Made by a program: the position numbers and the translations under genes
The notes under the pieces: model-generated
What the model saw: only the letters and a program-made list of their open reading frames with translations
What the model was told of the DNA's origin: nothing
Database searches by the model: none
Part shown: piece after piece, positions 10,728-23,060 of the stretch
How positions within the stretch are numbered: the first letter of the stretch is position 1
How the letters are laid out: the number at the start of each line of letters is the position of its first letter
Assembly (NCBI GenBank): GCA_905221605.1
Contig: CAJNDS010002723.1
Span: 514,001 to 578,000, forward strand
Direction of reading: 5' to 3'
Length of the DNA: 64,000 nucleotides
DNA from: Symbiodinium natans
Taxonomy: Eukaryota > Sar > Dinophyceae > Suessiales > Symbiodiniaceae

Positions 10728-12334
10728 ATGGGTGCCGGCAGCAGTGTGGCATCGCAAGGCCACCGAGAAGTAACTTCCAGCTCAGGTAGGCCGAAAGAGG
10801 CTCCAAGCCGAATTATTCACAATCCTACGTCGGGCATGGGATGCATTATTCATTACAGCCCTCAGCATCGATCCTTCCCACATGCTGGGAACTTGGCCCT
10901 GTTGAACCTTCAGGCAAGAGGGAAGCCTCACACCACTTCTCTTTCGGAGCGAACATCGCCTGCATCTTAGATTCCCGCAATGGTTTCTGCAATGACTCGA
11001 CAAGTACGAAACCTGCCTGGAGGAGCCTGAGTTGTTGTTCAGTGCACAGGTGATCTTCACATCAGTTCTCTGGCGCATCGCCGCAGAGACACCCGAGTCC
11101 GCGCGCTCATGCCTCCGGAGGCCTGCAACGTGGTTCGGAACCGCTTGCACGTAGTGGAGCTGAGCTTCGAGCTGTTGCGTGTGAACAGGTGGGGGCCCTT
11201 TATCCTTGCCACTTTCGGCTGCTGCTTGGTCATGCGACAAGCTCAGGACCCACTTCCATCTGTGCCTCACCTTGTCAACCCTCTTTCTGTACGGACCGGC
11301 ATGGGCCGGGGCAGGTGGGATTCTTTTCGGCACATCTTGCTCGACCATGGTGGAGTCATTGCCTTGCTATGCACGGCAATGCGCGGGATGGGGTGATGGG
11401 CGGCTTATGGCTGATACTTTGGTCATCCATCCAAAAGCCTCGTTGTTGAGGTCCTCTTTCCAGAGGAAGTGTTGGCAATGCAGTAGCCTCACCTCCACGT
11501 CGTAGTCGAGCACGTCGGCTTGTGATCACAGGAATACTTTGAGGAATCCTTGGCTCAGGTACCGTGACGACGGTGGGCTGACAACAATGGGCCACATCAG
11601 CCAGTTCACAACGATCACAGGGCCGTGGTCTCATATTCAGTGCAGAGTAAGTGGCCGGTAGTCCTTGATAGACGAGCATGCGTGACGGACTTCTCTGCAC
11701 TGCTCCGCAATCAAGGTTCGTAGCATTCCTCCTAGGCCGGGTTCTCTGCGCCACTGAAAATATGCTTGCCACAATAGAATTACGTCTCCCTTGTGTTTTC
11801 GGTTGCTGCTTCATGCGTGGCAGGTGTCATTTGGTTTGTGCTTGCCGCGGGCTCACCGCATCGATGTGGGCTAGCAGTTGCAGGGAGCAGATCTGTTCGC
11901 GGCATCAGGAGATGCAGCCATACAGCTGAGGCACCAAAAAAGCGCACGCAACTTGGTACTGGAGTTGCAAGGGTGGTGCTCTCCACGTCATGTCGAGCTG
12001 TATGGTTTCATGTGTGTATATCGATGTATATCCCCGGACCCTGCCTGCTGCGAGGCCGAGTCCCCCATCAGATGTAGGGCAAGTCTTAGTTGCGAAGTGT
12101 CACCTCAACGAGCTAAAGAAGCTCATCCAAGCTCCCGTCAGGCTTAGAGGAGGCTTAGGTATTGCAAGTTCGATGCTGTACCAGCTACACGTGCGAGTGA
12201 ATTGTGTGCAAGACCTGCTCAATGTGAGCAGCAGTTTGCATCGCAATGAATGTCATGCTGAAGCTGAATCAGTTGAGGCACTTGCAGAGAAAGTTGGCCT
12301 TGCAGAAAAGGTCAAAAGAACAAGTTTCACGTGA
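10728..12334 (+). CDS. Unrecognised gene, possible N-myristoylated start
   Basis: The function is not recognised. An ATG at 10728 opens MGAGSSVASQGHREVTSSSG, a typical N-myristoylation start (Gly2, small residues, Ser6), followed by a plausible donor in CAG/GTAGG at about 10788. Candidate downstream exons on the same strand are 11079-11190 (MPPEACNVVRNRLHVVELSF), 11880-11970 (GADLFAASGDAAIQL, after a GCAG acceptor), and 12080-12334, ending EALAEKVGLAEKVKR before a stop. The pieces are not proved to belong to one gene, and the - strand is open over 10782-11348. No catalytic motif was seen. Confidence 0.3.
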
Positions 12335-12886
12335 CTACATGCCGTTGCATAAGCCGCCCTGAGCCATGTAACTTTTGTTGTTGTACTTGGCACCGACGAT
12401 GCTGCACGAGAGCAAGTTGAGCCCTTACCAGTAGCATGATGATCTAGAATCGGCATGCGACCGAGAGGGTACAGAAGTAGCAGTGGCTGCAATGCGTCTA
12501 CCAGCACTTGGGTTTTTTCATGAAGGCAACTAGTGTTTGTGGCAAGACCTCGAAAGTATTTCTCTGAAAATTTCAGCACACTGCATGACGAGCAAAGCTG
12601 GATAACTGCGATCATTTGCTCTGCCTGCATGAAAGCGTGTCCCTACGATGGGCAGCTGTTTTTTGCTTATCCCGCGCATGCGGCCGGTCACAGGCGGATA
12701 GTTCCATCCAACACACCACATCGACCTGCGCACTGAGCAAACATTCCTGTTGGGATTAAATATCTGAATAATTCAAAATACTGTTGGGACTATCTGAATA
12801 AATCAACATACCTCAAAGGGAACATACTCTGACTTCTGGCAACGCTACCAGCTACCTTAGGGGTTGCGTGTCCCTGGCTGTGCAAG

Positions 12887-13603
12887 ATGCCCAGCCCAGC
12901 TGCCAGCCGTCCTTCCTATCGCTTTCAGCTGAAGCCGCAGCGATTCCGAGAAGCGCCTGAGCCGGTTCTGAAGTCCTTGACGTGGAAGTCGGCTCCGAGC
13001 GAGCCTGATGCCCGTGAGAGCGATGCTTTCTGGTGCGCAGCAGCCTCCGAGATCGCCGACAAGCACGTGAAGTCTGCTTTCGGGGGCTTGAAGGAAGCCC
13101 TCCGTGCATTTCGCGCCGAGAAGGTCGAGCGACCCCCCAGATCCATGCCTGTGGTTCTGGCCCTGGCTGGAACATCAGCGAATGACCATCATGCCACAAT
13201 GCGCCGCGTAAGAGAGCTGCTTCACCAGGAAGTACCAGGCGTTTGCACAGCCCTGGTTCGGCCCGGTGATTTCGACAGCCTCGCCGCTGCAAATCGTCGC
13301 ATTGGCGAGCAGCTGCTCGCTGACACGATGGCCCGCCAGTCAGAGCCACAGGAACACCTGGAGCACCAGGAAGCAGACGCTGGTGAAGCTTGTGACGACG
13401 AGGAAGACGCGTGCGCCGCGGCATCAAGCTTCGTCCGCTGCCATGCGAACTCAAGGTGCATGACCGTCCTGTGCGTGGAAGCGGCGGATGCAGCACCCAA
13501 AGACGTACTAAGAGATGTCCTGGCATACTGGCACGTCAACTGCATGGCTGCTAGCATTCCTGTCGTGGCATTCCTCGGGCCGGTGCCTCAGAAGAGGGCC
13601 TAG
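12887..13603 (+). CDS. ORC3-like protein, N-terminal part
   Basis: This 238-codon frame begins at the first ATG. Its order of segments resembles the N-terminal region of origin recognition complex subunit 3, part of the complex that loads the replicative helicase at origins: an acidic/aromatic helical stretch (SDAFWCAAASEIADKHVKSA), then MPVVLALAGTSANDHHATMR, matching the family's 'gvN.pDH' strand and loop, then ALVRPGDFDSLAAANRRI, an acidic low-complexity insert (about residues 155-185), and TVLCVEAADAAP...IPVVAFLGPV, matching the Walker-B-like strand region. The full subunit is two to three times longer, so the stop at 13603 is either an intron read-through or a truncation. Assignment is from remembered family pattern; another AAA-type protein is possible. 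Confidence 0.45.
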   Translation: MPSPAASRPSYRFQLKPQRFREAPEPVLKSLTWKSAPSEPDARESDAFWCAAASEIADKHVKSAFGGLKEALRAFRAEKVERPPRSMPVVLALAGTSANDHHATMRRVRELLHQEVPGVCTALVRPGDFDSLAAANRRIGEQLLADTMARQSEPQEHLEHQEADAGEACDDEEDACAAASSFVRCHANSRCMTVLCVEAADAAPKDVLRDVLAYWHVNCMAASIPVVAFLGPVPQKRA

Positions 13604-16303
13604 GGTTGGGGGTTTTAGGCTTGCTGTGGAGTTTGGAGTGCCTGGGAAGCCATCGTGAAAGCAGTCAGCTGACAATCGGAATAAGACAATCTGCAGACCA
13701 GTCAGGCTGAAACGGTTGAAAGCAAGTCGAGCTGAGCTCTTTGACTTGGGGAGCGTGGCTTGGCAAAAACGACGGACATCTAAGCGTATGGGCTCCAATC
13801 TTGGTGTCGCTCACCCCAGGAGCCGGGCGCGTTCCATCACACTCAGACTGTGTCTGGCCCTCGGAACACTCTGTCACACAGCCTTGTGCATTGTCGGTCA
13901 GCACTGAAAAGCTCAAAAGAAGTAGGGCAGGGTGGGGATGATCGTGGATGCAGGTGCTTCTTCGACCCCGAGAAGGTGTTTCATGAACTCCTGAGCAAGA
14001 TGAAGGAGGCCTGAATGGCGAGGGTTTATGGATTTATGCGCAGTGAGTAGCTGTGGACACCCCATTGAGGTGCATTCGTGTCCAGCTGTGCGAGCACCAG
14101 ATGTGCAGAAGCGCCTGAGGCAGCCAGTGTATTTCTTCCGAAGGTACGGAATGAGCCCCCCCGTTCTGCTAGCACCCCGTTCTGCTGGTTGCAGGGGCAT
14201 CTTCCGGCAGCGTCAGCAGAGCGTATCCCATGTCCTACAGATGGTTTGCCTGCTGGCTGCCTGAAACTTACTGCACTCAGCCGATGGTAGTGGATGCAAT
14301 GTTGAACTCAGCAGTGGGGGGCGTGAAGATAGGTGAAGCTTGGGCGCGACACCTCAGAAACCCTTCAGAAAGAGGACTATAGTAGAATGTATTGCACGTA
14401 GATCTGCTCGAGGCAACTTGCATGCTTTAAATTCGTTCGACATCACTGTAACAGTCGAAAGGACGCCATGCAGAGAATTTTTTTGCGGACCGTCTTGACA
14501 CATTTTTTGCCACCCTGGGAGTCATCCTGTGAAATCTACTTTGCACGCAGAACTCCACAGGCACCCCTTCGGTGTCTCCTCTCTGACTATTGATACAACC
14601 GTAGCAGAAACACAAAGAGAAGAACCGATTGGGGAACTCTAGCCCTTGTCTAGTGTAATGTAAAGAATCTCCATGATCAGTCAGCTGAAGATCGAGGCGA
14701 ACGGCTTCGACCATGGGCAGGCAGGTTCTTCAGTGCCATTGTGATATACTGAGACAGAGCACTTGCGAAACGCGCACGACCCCACGAGGAGGCTCTGGAT
14801 GATGCCGAGCGGCACTTGGTAAGGAAGACGGAGGCTTTGATCTCCGCTTTCAAAGTTGTTTCCCGCCTCTCACCCCGAATGGTCAGAGTTGGGCAGCGCA
14901 GCGGCATCTCATGACCCGGCTTGATGTTCTGGCCACGTGCCCGTGGCCACAGGGCAGGCTGCGCATGCTTGCCGCCGAAGAGCCACATGATGGTGCTGCC
15001 AAGGATGCCCGTCTCTCGGACCCTTGTGCACGGAGTGCTCACGGTGAGTAGTGTTGCTGTATGGACTTTACTCTCATGCTTTCTGCCGCCTGGAGATGGC
15101 ACCAGGCAGGCAGCCCACTGCGAGACGCTGCTCGCATCTACCAGTGGCTGGCTCAAGCAACACGCGACCATGGGAATCTCCCTAACGCTCACTGCCTCTG
15201 ATAGCCGCAGTGTTGAGAGAGTTGCTGTTTTATGGCCGAGGTATTTGGAGTGCTCTGTTGGGCGGCAAATCAAGGCATGTGACGTCGCCTCGAAATGGGG
15301 CGGCGGCCCCCCCCGGATGTGCTTTCGCCAGCTTTGCCAGAGCCAGGTCGCGGATCTCTGGGCCTCGTGCCAGAAGAACCTGTTTACTTCTGTGGCTGAT
15401 GACGTGTGCGGCTCACTGCAGTAGTTCGCTACACCTCGTCATATGAGTGCTTCTAGTCGCTCTTTGTTTGCTGGGACGCGGAGCCGAGGCTGCTTTGCCC
15501 AGATTCCAGCATGCCCTAACCACGCTTCACTGGCTCGGGCCTGGAGCTTACAGTAGTCTTCAGAAGCGAAGAATCACAGGGCATGGGCTTTTAACAGTGA
15601 GTACACACCCTTTTTCGCCTTGTACATAAGCGACAAGGCTTTATGTAGCAGAGTGTGTGCGTGTGGTTGCTTGGTTAGTTGCTTGTTTGCTTGCTTCTTT
15701 GGCTTGTTTGTCTGTTCGTTCGTTTGTTGTTTGTTTGTGGAATGGAGGAGCAGGCTTGAGTCAGAGCGAGCAGCTGTAGATCCACGAGCAAATTCGCGAT
15801 ACCGGCACATCGACGTTGTCTTGCACACTCAGGATCGTTGCTTTCGTACGCGGTGCCGGTCAGAAGCCAGCTGCTTAGCGCACACACTTTTGGTCGCAAT
15901 GCTGTGGCAGTGGCCAATGCCAAGGGGCGCCAGTGGGTGGCACCTAAAGCGGCGTGTCTTTGGACGCGTGCGCGCTTGCATCCGGTGCGGGAAGCTCTCA
16001 TGTAGTGGTTCCAAGTTAAACGATTCGCTGCTTAGCTGCCTTCCATTGCGTCAACATGATACTCTCTGGAATGCTGGAGCCACGTGGTCGAAGGTTGCAC
16101 GAAGCCACAGGCTGCTTACTCAGGCGGGAAATCCTGGCAAAAGGCTAGCCCGAAAAGATGAACAGGATGAATGCCACCTGCACAATTGGGGAGGTGGCCG
16201 TGTGGGAAACCTCCTCGTATGGGGAATGATGTGTCCCATCTGTAATGGCTCAACTGGCCAGACACATGCCTGAGGCGAACGAAGTTCATCAAAGTGTTGC
16301 TCC
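13604..16303. other. Stretch without a recognised gene
   Basis: If the ORC3-like gene continues, its later exons would lie here, but none could be identified. A - strand frame of 198 codons (14677-15273) and an overlapping + frame are both open with no motif. A T- and G-rich simple-sequence tract (TTGC/TTTG units) spans about 15655-15740. Confidence 0.35.
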
Positions 16304-16439
16304 ATGTTGAGGGGAACATCTATTGAATCTATTGCGTCTCGCAATTCGATGGATTCCCCCCCGCCCCCCCCCGAAACGAACATGCCAAACGGTGTTCACC
16401 ATGTTCCCTTTCCGAGACCTGCTGTCTGGTGCCCGGCTT

Positions 16440-16561
16440 TATGCTCTGTAGACTTTGTTGGGGTAGGGGAACCCACAACTCACGGCATCCTCGACCCTCT
16501 TCTGAGACAGGTATGGTGGTACAAAGAAGTGTCCAAGCGAATGCAGGCGCCTTCGGCTTAA
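16440..16561 (+). CDS. Possible isolated exon, unrecognised
   Basis: The frame reads VDFVGVGEPTTHGILDPLLR, then VWWYKEVSKRMQAPSA and a stop at 16561. A CAG/GTATGG junction between the two halves could be a donor, or the frame may be continuous. The composition is much more protein-like than the surroundings, but no family is recognised and no partner exons were found. Confidence 0.25.
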
Positions 16562-16951
16562 AAAGAGGCAAGGTTGCGAAGATCGTTGTGCCTGCAGAAG
16601 CGCTCTTGCCAGGCACACGCCTCTGGCGAGCCAGACAAAGCGTCACCAAGCAGGAGTCTGTCAAGGCAACGGGCTGCACCTATAGGCATGAGAAGTCAAG
16701 TAAGTATGTGAAGCTGCTTGCAAAGAGTCTGTCTCAGTGTGCGGTTGGAGTTCTCCATCAAGGAAACCGATCTGAGGTCGGAGATATTGATGTCGCCAGA
16801 AAAGGCACCTGCGTGATGCCCTCGGGTGTCCTCACTTCTGACGCCTCACCGATTCTGTCGAATCGGCAGACCAGTCACTGAGGCCGCAATCCTTCACGTC
16901 GCCAGTCAAGGTACCTATGCGATGCCCTCAGATTCGACTCTTCGGCCCCCT

Positions 16952-17045
16952 TTACCCTAAACCCCAAAACCCTAAAACCCCAAGTCCCAAATACCCCAAA
17001 TACCCTATCTGAAGCCCTCTGTAAGCCCTAAATGCCCCGAAATGC
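16952..17045. repeat. Degenerate CCCTAAA-like tract
   Basis: Imperfect CCCTAAA, CCCCAAAA and CCCAAATA units follow one another, C-rich on the + strand. It is shorter and more degraded than the arrays of the 51-64 kb region. Confidence 0.7.
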
Positions 17046-17868
17046 CCGAATTTTCCCCCTAAGACCCCCAAAGCCCTCCAGAGGTCACTGGAGCCTGGCC
17101 CCGGGCAGCTGCTCAAAAGGCTCGGACTCTGCTTTGGGGGTAAAAACTGGTGTTTTTGAAGGGTTTGTAGGGGTTTGGGGTTCCGAGTGTTGTGCCAAGA
17201 CAGAAGCATGTCGTGTCGAGGTTTTTTGAGTGGCTTGGGGCAAAGTTTGGCACTTCAGGCTGCCATATCCGCGAGTTTTCGATGTGGAAGAGGGAACGCC
17301 TGGGGCTTAAAGCGACACCCAGCAAGTTTTGAAGAGAGCTTCCCAAGTTGTGATGCGAGGTTCACTACCCCGCCAAAGAAGAAGCAGCGCAATGCAAAGA
17401 TCATTCATGGACCAATCGATGTAAACTGACGCGGGCAGTGGAGGCTGCTTGGGTAGCATTGAATCCTGTCGACTGCGAGAAGGCAGTCCAGGTAATGCTG
17501 TGGGGTGTCGGACGGCGAGGGGTAGCAGAGTCGTCCGCGTGGACAAAAAATGAGTTGCAATGTGGGGTTCGATTGGTCATGAACATGGTAGCACTAAACC
17601 ATACACGAAGTTCTGGACCGTACACTTGAGCAATGTTGTGCACCGGTGAATTTGGTGCCCGCTGCATCGATGCCGTGGGCGCTCAAGGGTGCCTTTGTGG
17701 GGGCACAAAGGCCGTGCCAAAAGTGCAAAGGGGCAAAGGGTTCTCTGAGGTAGGCGCTCTACCCAGTGCCTCGACAGCGAGAGTTATAAACAACTGAAAA
17801 TCTAGGCTCTAGACTATAGGCCGGTTTTGGGAAGGTGAGGCAAAAATTTCGGGGAGTGTTTAAAAGTT

Positions 17869-20800
17869 GTGTGGCCAATGCCTGAGGACATGCCGCCCGA
17901 GGGTGGTGCCGAGGAAGCATCTGAGATAGATGGCTCCACACCGGCTTCAACTCCGGCCCCCTCGCCTCCCGCATCATCTCCTATAGATGAGGACTGGGTC
18001 AGGCTGCCAGCAAAAACCCCCAAAGAGCCTCGGAGCATCTTCATGCCGACTTTTCCAAAGGACAGAGACACAAGACAGACTCCGATTAGCTTCCGGGCTC
18101 AATTGGATCTCCTGCTTGATCGGTAGAGCACAACCATCATCAGGAGTTGGAAGTCTTGGGGCCATGCCCTGTGTCGCATACTGACGTACTGTGGACGTCC
18201 AGCGCCTTTGCACCGAGGCGAGGGCGGCAAAGACACGCCAAAGGCAAAGCTGGACAAGGGCCAGAAGACGTTCAAGGAAACCAAGGGCACCAAGGAGCGC
18301 TCTTCTCTCGAAATCTCTTTACACGGTTTATAGGGCTTATTTTAATCTGCCAGGGCTTAGGAGGTTTTGGAGATAGCTTCAAGATGTCTCATGGCAAGTC
18401 TCAAATTCAGTTGCAAGTTTGCTTGTGCTGTCTTGTGCCTGTTACACAAGCAGCCTGGCAGTCTCAAGTCTTCCAGACCGGACCTGGCCAGCCAGGGCAA
18501 CAAGCAGAGGAGCTTCGTCGCATAGCTGTTGGACCTGATGTTTGTTGCCGCTTCGTTTGGCGAGCTTCACTGCGAGGAAGTGATGCTGGCCGAAGCGGAG
18601 GAGGACCATCAGGCCCAGAGCAGCTCTTCGAAGAAGAAGAAGAGCGAGTCCAGCAAGGCGCGGCATGATATCGGACTGTGAGCCGCAGCAAACCAAGGCA
18701 ACTGCACCCTAACCAAAGTGCTGAAGACTGAGGTGGGCGAGAAGCCCAAAGGAAAGAGTGACAAGCTCCATGGCCCAGGCTCAAAACAGAAGACCAAGGC
18801 AGGTGAAAAGAAGGCCGCACAAGATCTTCCCACAAGGGGGATTGTTCCTCTAAATAAAGGTCCGTTCTTTGCTGGGAGTTAGTAAAGAATCCTAGCTATG
18901 ACAGGTAAATAACAGGACCCTGATTCACCCTCGTTTCCTTCCAATTTGCCGTCCTCATCCAGCGTCTGACGCACGCAAATGAAATCGCTGGCACCCACGA
19001 CTTGCCATTGACACAAACATGCCCTTTTCCGGAGTAGGGTAATTCTCTGAGCCATGGGGCTCTGACCATGCAAGTGCCATCTTCTCGTCAGTACCCGAAT
19101 GAAATCCGAATGCAACAAGAGCTACCTCTTTGAAACGGCTCACATCGGGTGGTCAAAAACTGCAGCGGATGCTGGAAGCTACTGCAGTTACTGCCGTAGC
19201 CGTTGTGGTCGACATGCCTCTCGGTCCTCTCGGATGCAGGGAAAAGAGTCGAAGCCTGGTGAAGGGGCTGATGTGGAGGCCCTGAGGGCGCGCCGTGTTC
19301 GACCTGGTCAAAAGCAGGGCATTTTGAGAGCTTCCGTAGTGTGTCTGTTCCAGGGAAAGACTCCAAAGATGACGGAGGGAGGAGAGACCGAAGGTGAAGA
19401 ATCGGTACAAGGCGGAAGCACCCGGCGCGGCAGAAAGAGGCGTTTCGGTTCTGCCCCCGGGAAACCAAAAGACAAGGGCGAGAAGATGGGTGAAAAGCAG
19501 GCGGGAGCTGAAACAAAAGCAAAAGCCCTAAAGCGCGCACAGCTATTTCAGTTATTTCAGTGGCGCGTGCCAGGGCAAGACAACTGCGCGCCGTGCGGGA
19601 TGCATTTTCCCTGTGGCTCGCATCCACCGGTTCCTCAAGTCGTGCCCCGCCACGTGTGACCATCGATCCCCAGGTGTCTGACCACTGTGTACATTGTGTA
19701 CTGCTGTGTATTGAAAATTTAATTAGACTCTGTGTGCCTCAGAGGATGTTCGTAGCAGGTACGCGACGGCAAAGATGCGAGTCGGCGGTTCTGCTGGTAT
19801 CTTCACGGCCGCTGTGATGGAGTACTTGGCAGCAGAGGCAAAGTAGAGTGTAGAAGTGCAGTAAAGTAGGGCATCGTATGCTGTGGCCAAGTGATGTTCC
19901 GGGACACAGACTGCAAGCGACTAGCAGCTCCAACATTTGCGTGCCAGGTGCTGGAGCTTGCTGGCAACGTTTGTGGGGACCTGCTGTACTGAAGCACGTG
20001 TTCCTGCCCTAAGGTAACCAGGTAGTTGCTGCAGTCGGCGTGAGGTAGATTTGCGCAGGACTATCACCTCAAGCGCATTACGCCGCGGCACTTGCAGATT
20101 GCAATTCGCAGCGATGAAGAGCTTGCCGGCTTCGTCAAGGCCTGGCCTGCGAAGTACGGCGAGACCATGTTTCTTCGTGATGTTTCTTCGCGACTGTGCT
20201 AGCTCAGGGCATCGAGCTATGAGAGCACCTGTGAGCTTGCTGCGAGGCAACGATTGCTGGAGGGGGCGTCATCCCAAACATCAACCAGTCCTTGTTCCCC
20301 AATATTCGGCTCCGCGAAGATGAAGCGTACAAGGCAACGAAGACGCAAGAAATCAATGCCTGGTGAGATACCACTAGAGACTTCTCTCAACAGCACAGAG
20401 ACATCGACTTGACAGGTGAAGTTCACATCCAAGAGACAGCTTCACATCGATCCTGGAGCCGAAATGACTCCGCGTGCGCAACATGGGTTGCTGCGGAGTT
20501 AGAAGCATGCTCCTGGCTTAAGCGCACTACTCTTGAAGCGCTTCGAACATCCCCACCCTGCAGGTAAGGAATTTGCGGGCTCTCTCTGGGGTTGGGCACT
20601 CTCTAAGGATTCTCTGGGGATACTCCGAGCTTGGGCACTCCAGGGATTGTCTGGGGATACTTTTTTAACTCCAGGGATTCCCTGAGGAATGCTGCTGGGA
20701 CTGGGCACTCCAGGGATTCTCTGGAGATAGTGTGAGGTTGGGAACTCCAGGGATTCCTAGAAAAACACCCTGGGAGTTCCCTGGATATCTCTGGGGATAC

Positions 20801-21360
20801 GCTGGGCTTGGGCTTGTCTGGCGGCACGGATTCTTTGAGGATGCTCCGGGCTGGCCACTCCGGGGATTCTCGGGGGATAGTCTTGGGGCTGGACACTTGT
20901 CTGGAAATTCTCTGTGGCCAGGGATTCTCGGGATGCTCTTGGGTTCTGTGGGGTTCCTCTCGGTTGGGCACTGCTGGGCACTCCAGGGGTTCTCCTGAAA
21001 ATACTCCGAGGCTGGGCACTCCAGGATTCTTTGGTTTGGGGAATACTCTGGATCTGGAGAGGGATACGGGTGATGCGTAGACCGGACGAGCTTTGTTAAA
21101 ATCTAACAATCCCACACCGAGGGTGGGGAATGAAAGCTGTTGCATTTTTTGCGTGGTGCTTTGCGACAGGTACGGACCCGGGCCGTTCGGAAAGGGGCTC
21201 ACGAGTGCCAAGCGTTGCAGGAGCAACCCCCCAGACGGAGGATGATGAGGGCTTCCCTGGAGATCCGAAGAAGAAAGGTGAGAAGGTGCAAAAGAACAAG
21301 AAGCCTGGGGACAAGAAGAAGAACAAGAATGCAAAGACAGTGCCTCCTGCCAAGTACTGA
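17869..21360 (+). CDS. Lysine-rich low-complexity protein, multi-exon
   Basis: The function is not recognised. A chain of + strand open pieces shares one unusual composition, rich in Lys, Gly, Glu, Ser and Pro: 17869-18125 ([13 protein letters not shown], a Ser/Pro/Ala segment, then [14 protein letters not shown]), 18225-18300 ([20 protein letters not shown]), 18565-18668 ([17 protein letters not shown]), 18718-18839 ([19 protein letters not shown]), 19230-19300, 19355-19530 ([20 protein letters not shown]) and 21170-21360, ending [19 protein letters not shown]...PPAKY and a stop. The last exon follows a GACAG acceptor. Strong basicity and no hydrophobic segment suggest a nucleic-acid-binding or nuclear protein; that is inference. 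Exon order is as on the DNA; joins are not proved. A minisatellite occupies the last intron. Confidence 0.5.
20575..21065. repeat. Degenerate minisatellite, period about 37 bp
   Basis: Roughly ten diverged copies of a unit with the core GGATTCTCTGGGGATACT and the end TTGGGCACTCCAG follow in tandem. Spacing varies from about 33 to 75 bases because of internal loss and gain. Read on either strand it gives open frames made of repeated short peptides, which are artefacts of the repeat. It lies just before the last exon of the lysine-rich gene. Confidence 0.85.
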
Positions 21361-23060
21361 GAATTCTGAATGTACCTTAGCTCGCCTGGCGAGAATGCGA
21401 GAATGCTGAGAATGCTGCGCGGTGAGAAAATTAAATAGTCCTTGACGTTTTCGTGCGTCTGATCCGGGGGCCTTTGCCGACCGGAGCGAGGGTTGGACAT
21501 GGCCCATCATGGCCCAAGCTTGAGTGTCTGACCACTTCGACTACTTGGCGTCCGTGACCGAGTAGTTGAGTGGTGAGCCTGCTCAGCTCGGATTGATAGG
21601 CTTGTCGTGCTTTAGCCTGGTGCTTTGCCAGGAGCAGGAGTTGTCTCATAGGAAACGCCCACTCCACCTCTCTGCCCCTTCTGCACAGCCTGGTTGGGCT
21701 TGCCCGGAGATTGCCTGGTAAGCGTCTGTTTTGGTGTGCAGCCATGTCAAGCCACGACCATACACCTAGCCATCTTGGCCATGCGACTTGAACCGACTTC
21801 CAAAGTCATGCGACCACTACACATTGGAGCATGAGTTGCCTCCAGAGCGTGTGCCGGTCTTTGTCTCGCCCACGACGCCCTTGCTAGAGTTCGACTGTAG
21901 ACAAGATGGCTGTACCGATCTGTCCTGCTTCAGTGTCAAGGTCACGCCCACTGAGTTTACGCCAGCATTGTGTTTGCAAATGGGGTCTGCGCCCTCGCCA
22001 ACCCCGATGGTTTTGTGATCTTTAGCAGAAACAGCAAACACCTGTTTACGATACATTGTTGACCTCAAGCAAGATGTCATTGTACTCGTACTGACTGGTC
22101 AATTCCAGTAAGCGGTTATCGAGCCGGTTAAAGGGGTAGATCAGCTTTCTTCCTTACAGAAAGTGTGCATAAAACCAAGAACGATTTCAAAAGCCCGCCG
22201 GAAGCTTTACGTGCAACTTGCAACCATTTCTTCTTCAAATCCTCTCGGAGAGCATTCCATATCCTAAACCCTATACCCACAGCATCCTAAGGCCCTGTCC
22301 GCAAAACATCCGCCCTGCGGACCACTGTCGGAGAACATGTCTTCTGAGAGGTTCCCATGAATGTAGATATCATAGATGCCATCGAAAGTATCCGAAAGGG
22401 TGATTCGGTTTTTGGCATATTACATTGTTACATTGATATTGGGAATCTTTTCCCATGTAAGAGACTAGTTTTTTAAGAAATCATAACTTGCATGTCATCA
22501 AGTACATTCACCTTCATCCGAAACACTCATCCATGTACTTGCACCAGCTCAAGACAGGTTTGTACAAGGAAGACATGCCAGCATGTAAGTGGGCGTGAGT
22601 GATTCTAAGGTGTTGCGCTCATGCTAGCCAACGTGTTTCTCCAGATCGCATGCTAAGAGCCTGACAAGAACCCTCACCACCGAGCAGCAGCTCACCTGCT
22701 ACAACCCATAGGATCTCTATGTGTGCTTCTTTCAATCCATGCCTAATGCCAACGTCTCTATACCTTAAATACTTGACGTGCAGTGAAGAGCAGAGTGCTT
22801 GCCTGCGCCATAGCAGCCATAGCACCACGGTGGATGCTGAGGGCCCGTCCGCGGGCATGCAGGGAGTTAAATTGGGGTCGGTGCGCGAGCCGCTTGTGTG
22901 CAGGATCAGGCTGAACATGAAGGCCGAGAGCGAGAAATTCCGATCCCTCCGACAGATGCAGCCGCCTTGGAGGCTTTGCGAGTTTTTGAACACAGCCTGA
23001 AACGGCGCCCACAAGCGAGGACTCGAAGCTAACAAAGCTAGCTGGACTCATGGGCCGCAG
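21361..23060. other. Stretch between the lysine-rich and flippase genes
   Basis: No + strand gene was recognised. A - strand frame at 21817-22080 contains TIGVGEGADPICKHNAGV and could be an exon of an unknown gene. The first exons of the flippase, upstream of 23061, may also lie here but were not recognised. Confidence 0.3.

Noticed and set aside
14677-15273. 198-codon - strand open frame
   Set aside because: No motif; the + strand is open over the same bases, so neither can be preferred.
21817-22080. - strand frame with TIGVGEGADPICKHNAGV, faintly like the last motif of HAD-type phosphonatases
   Set aside because: A single short piece without the other HAD motifs (DxDGT, catalytic Lys) nearby; too little to annotate.
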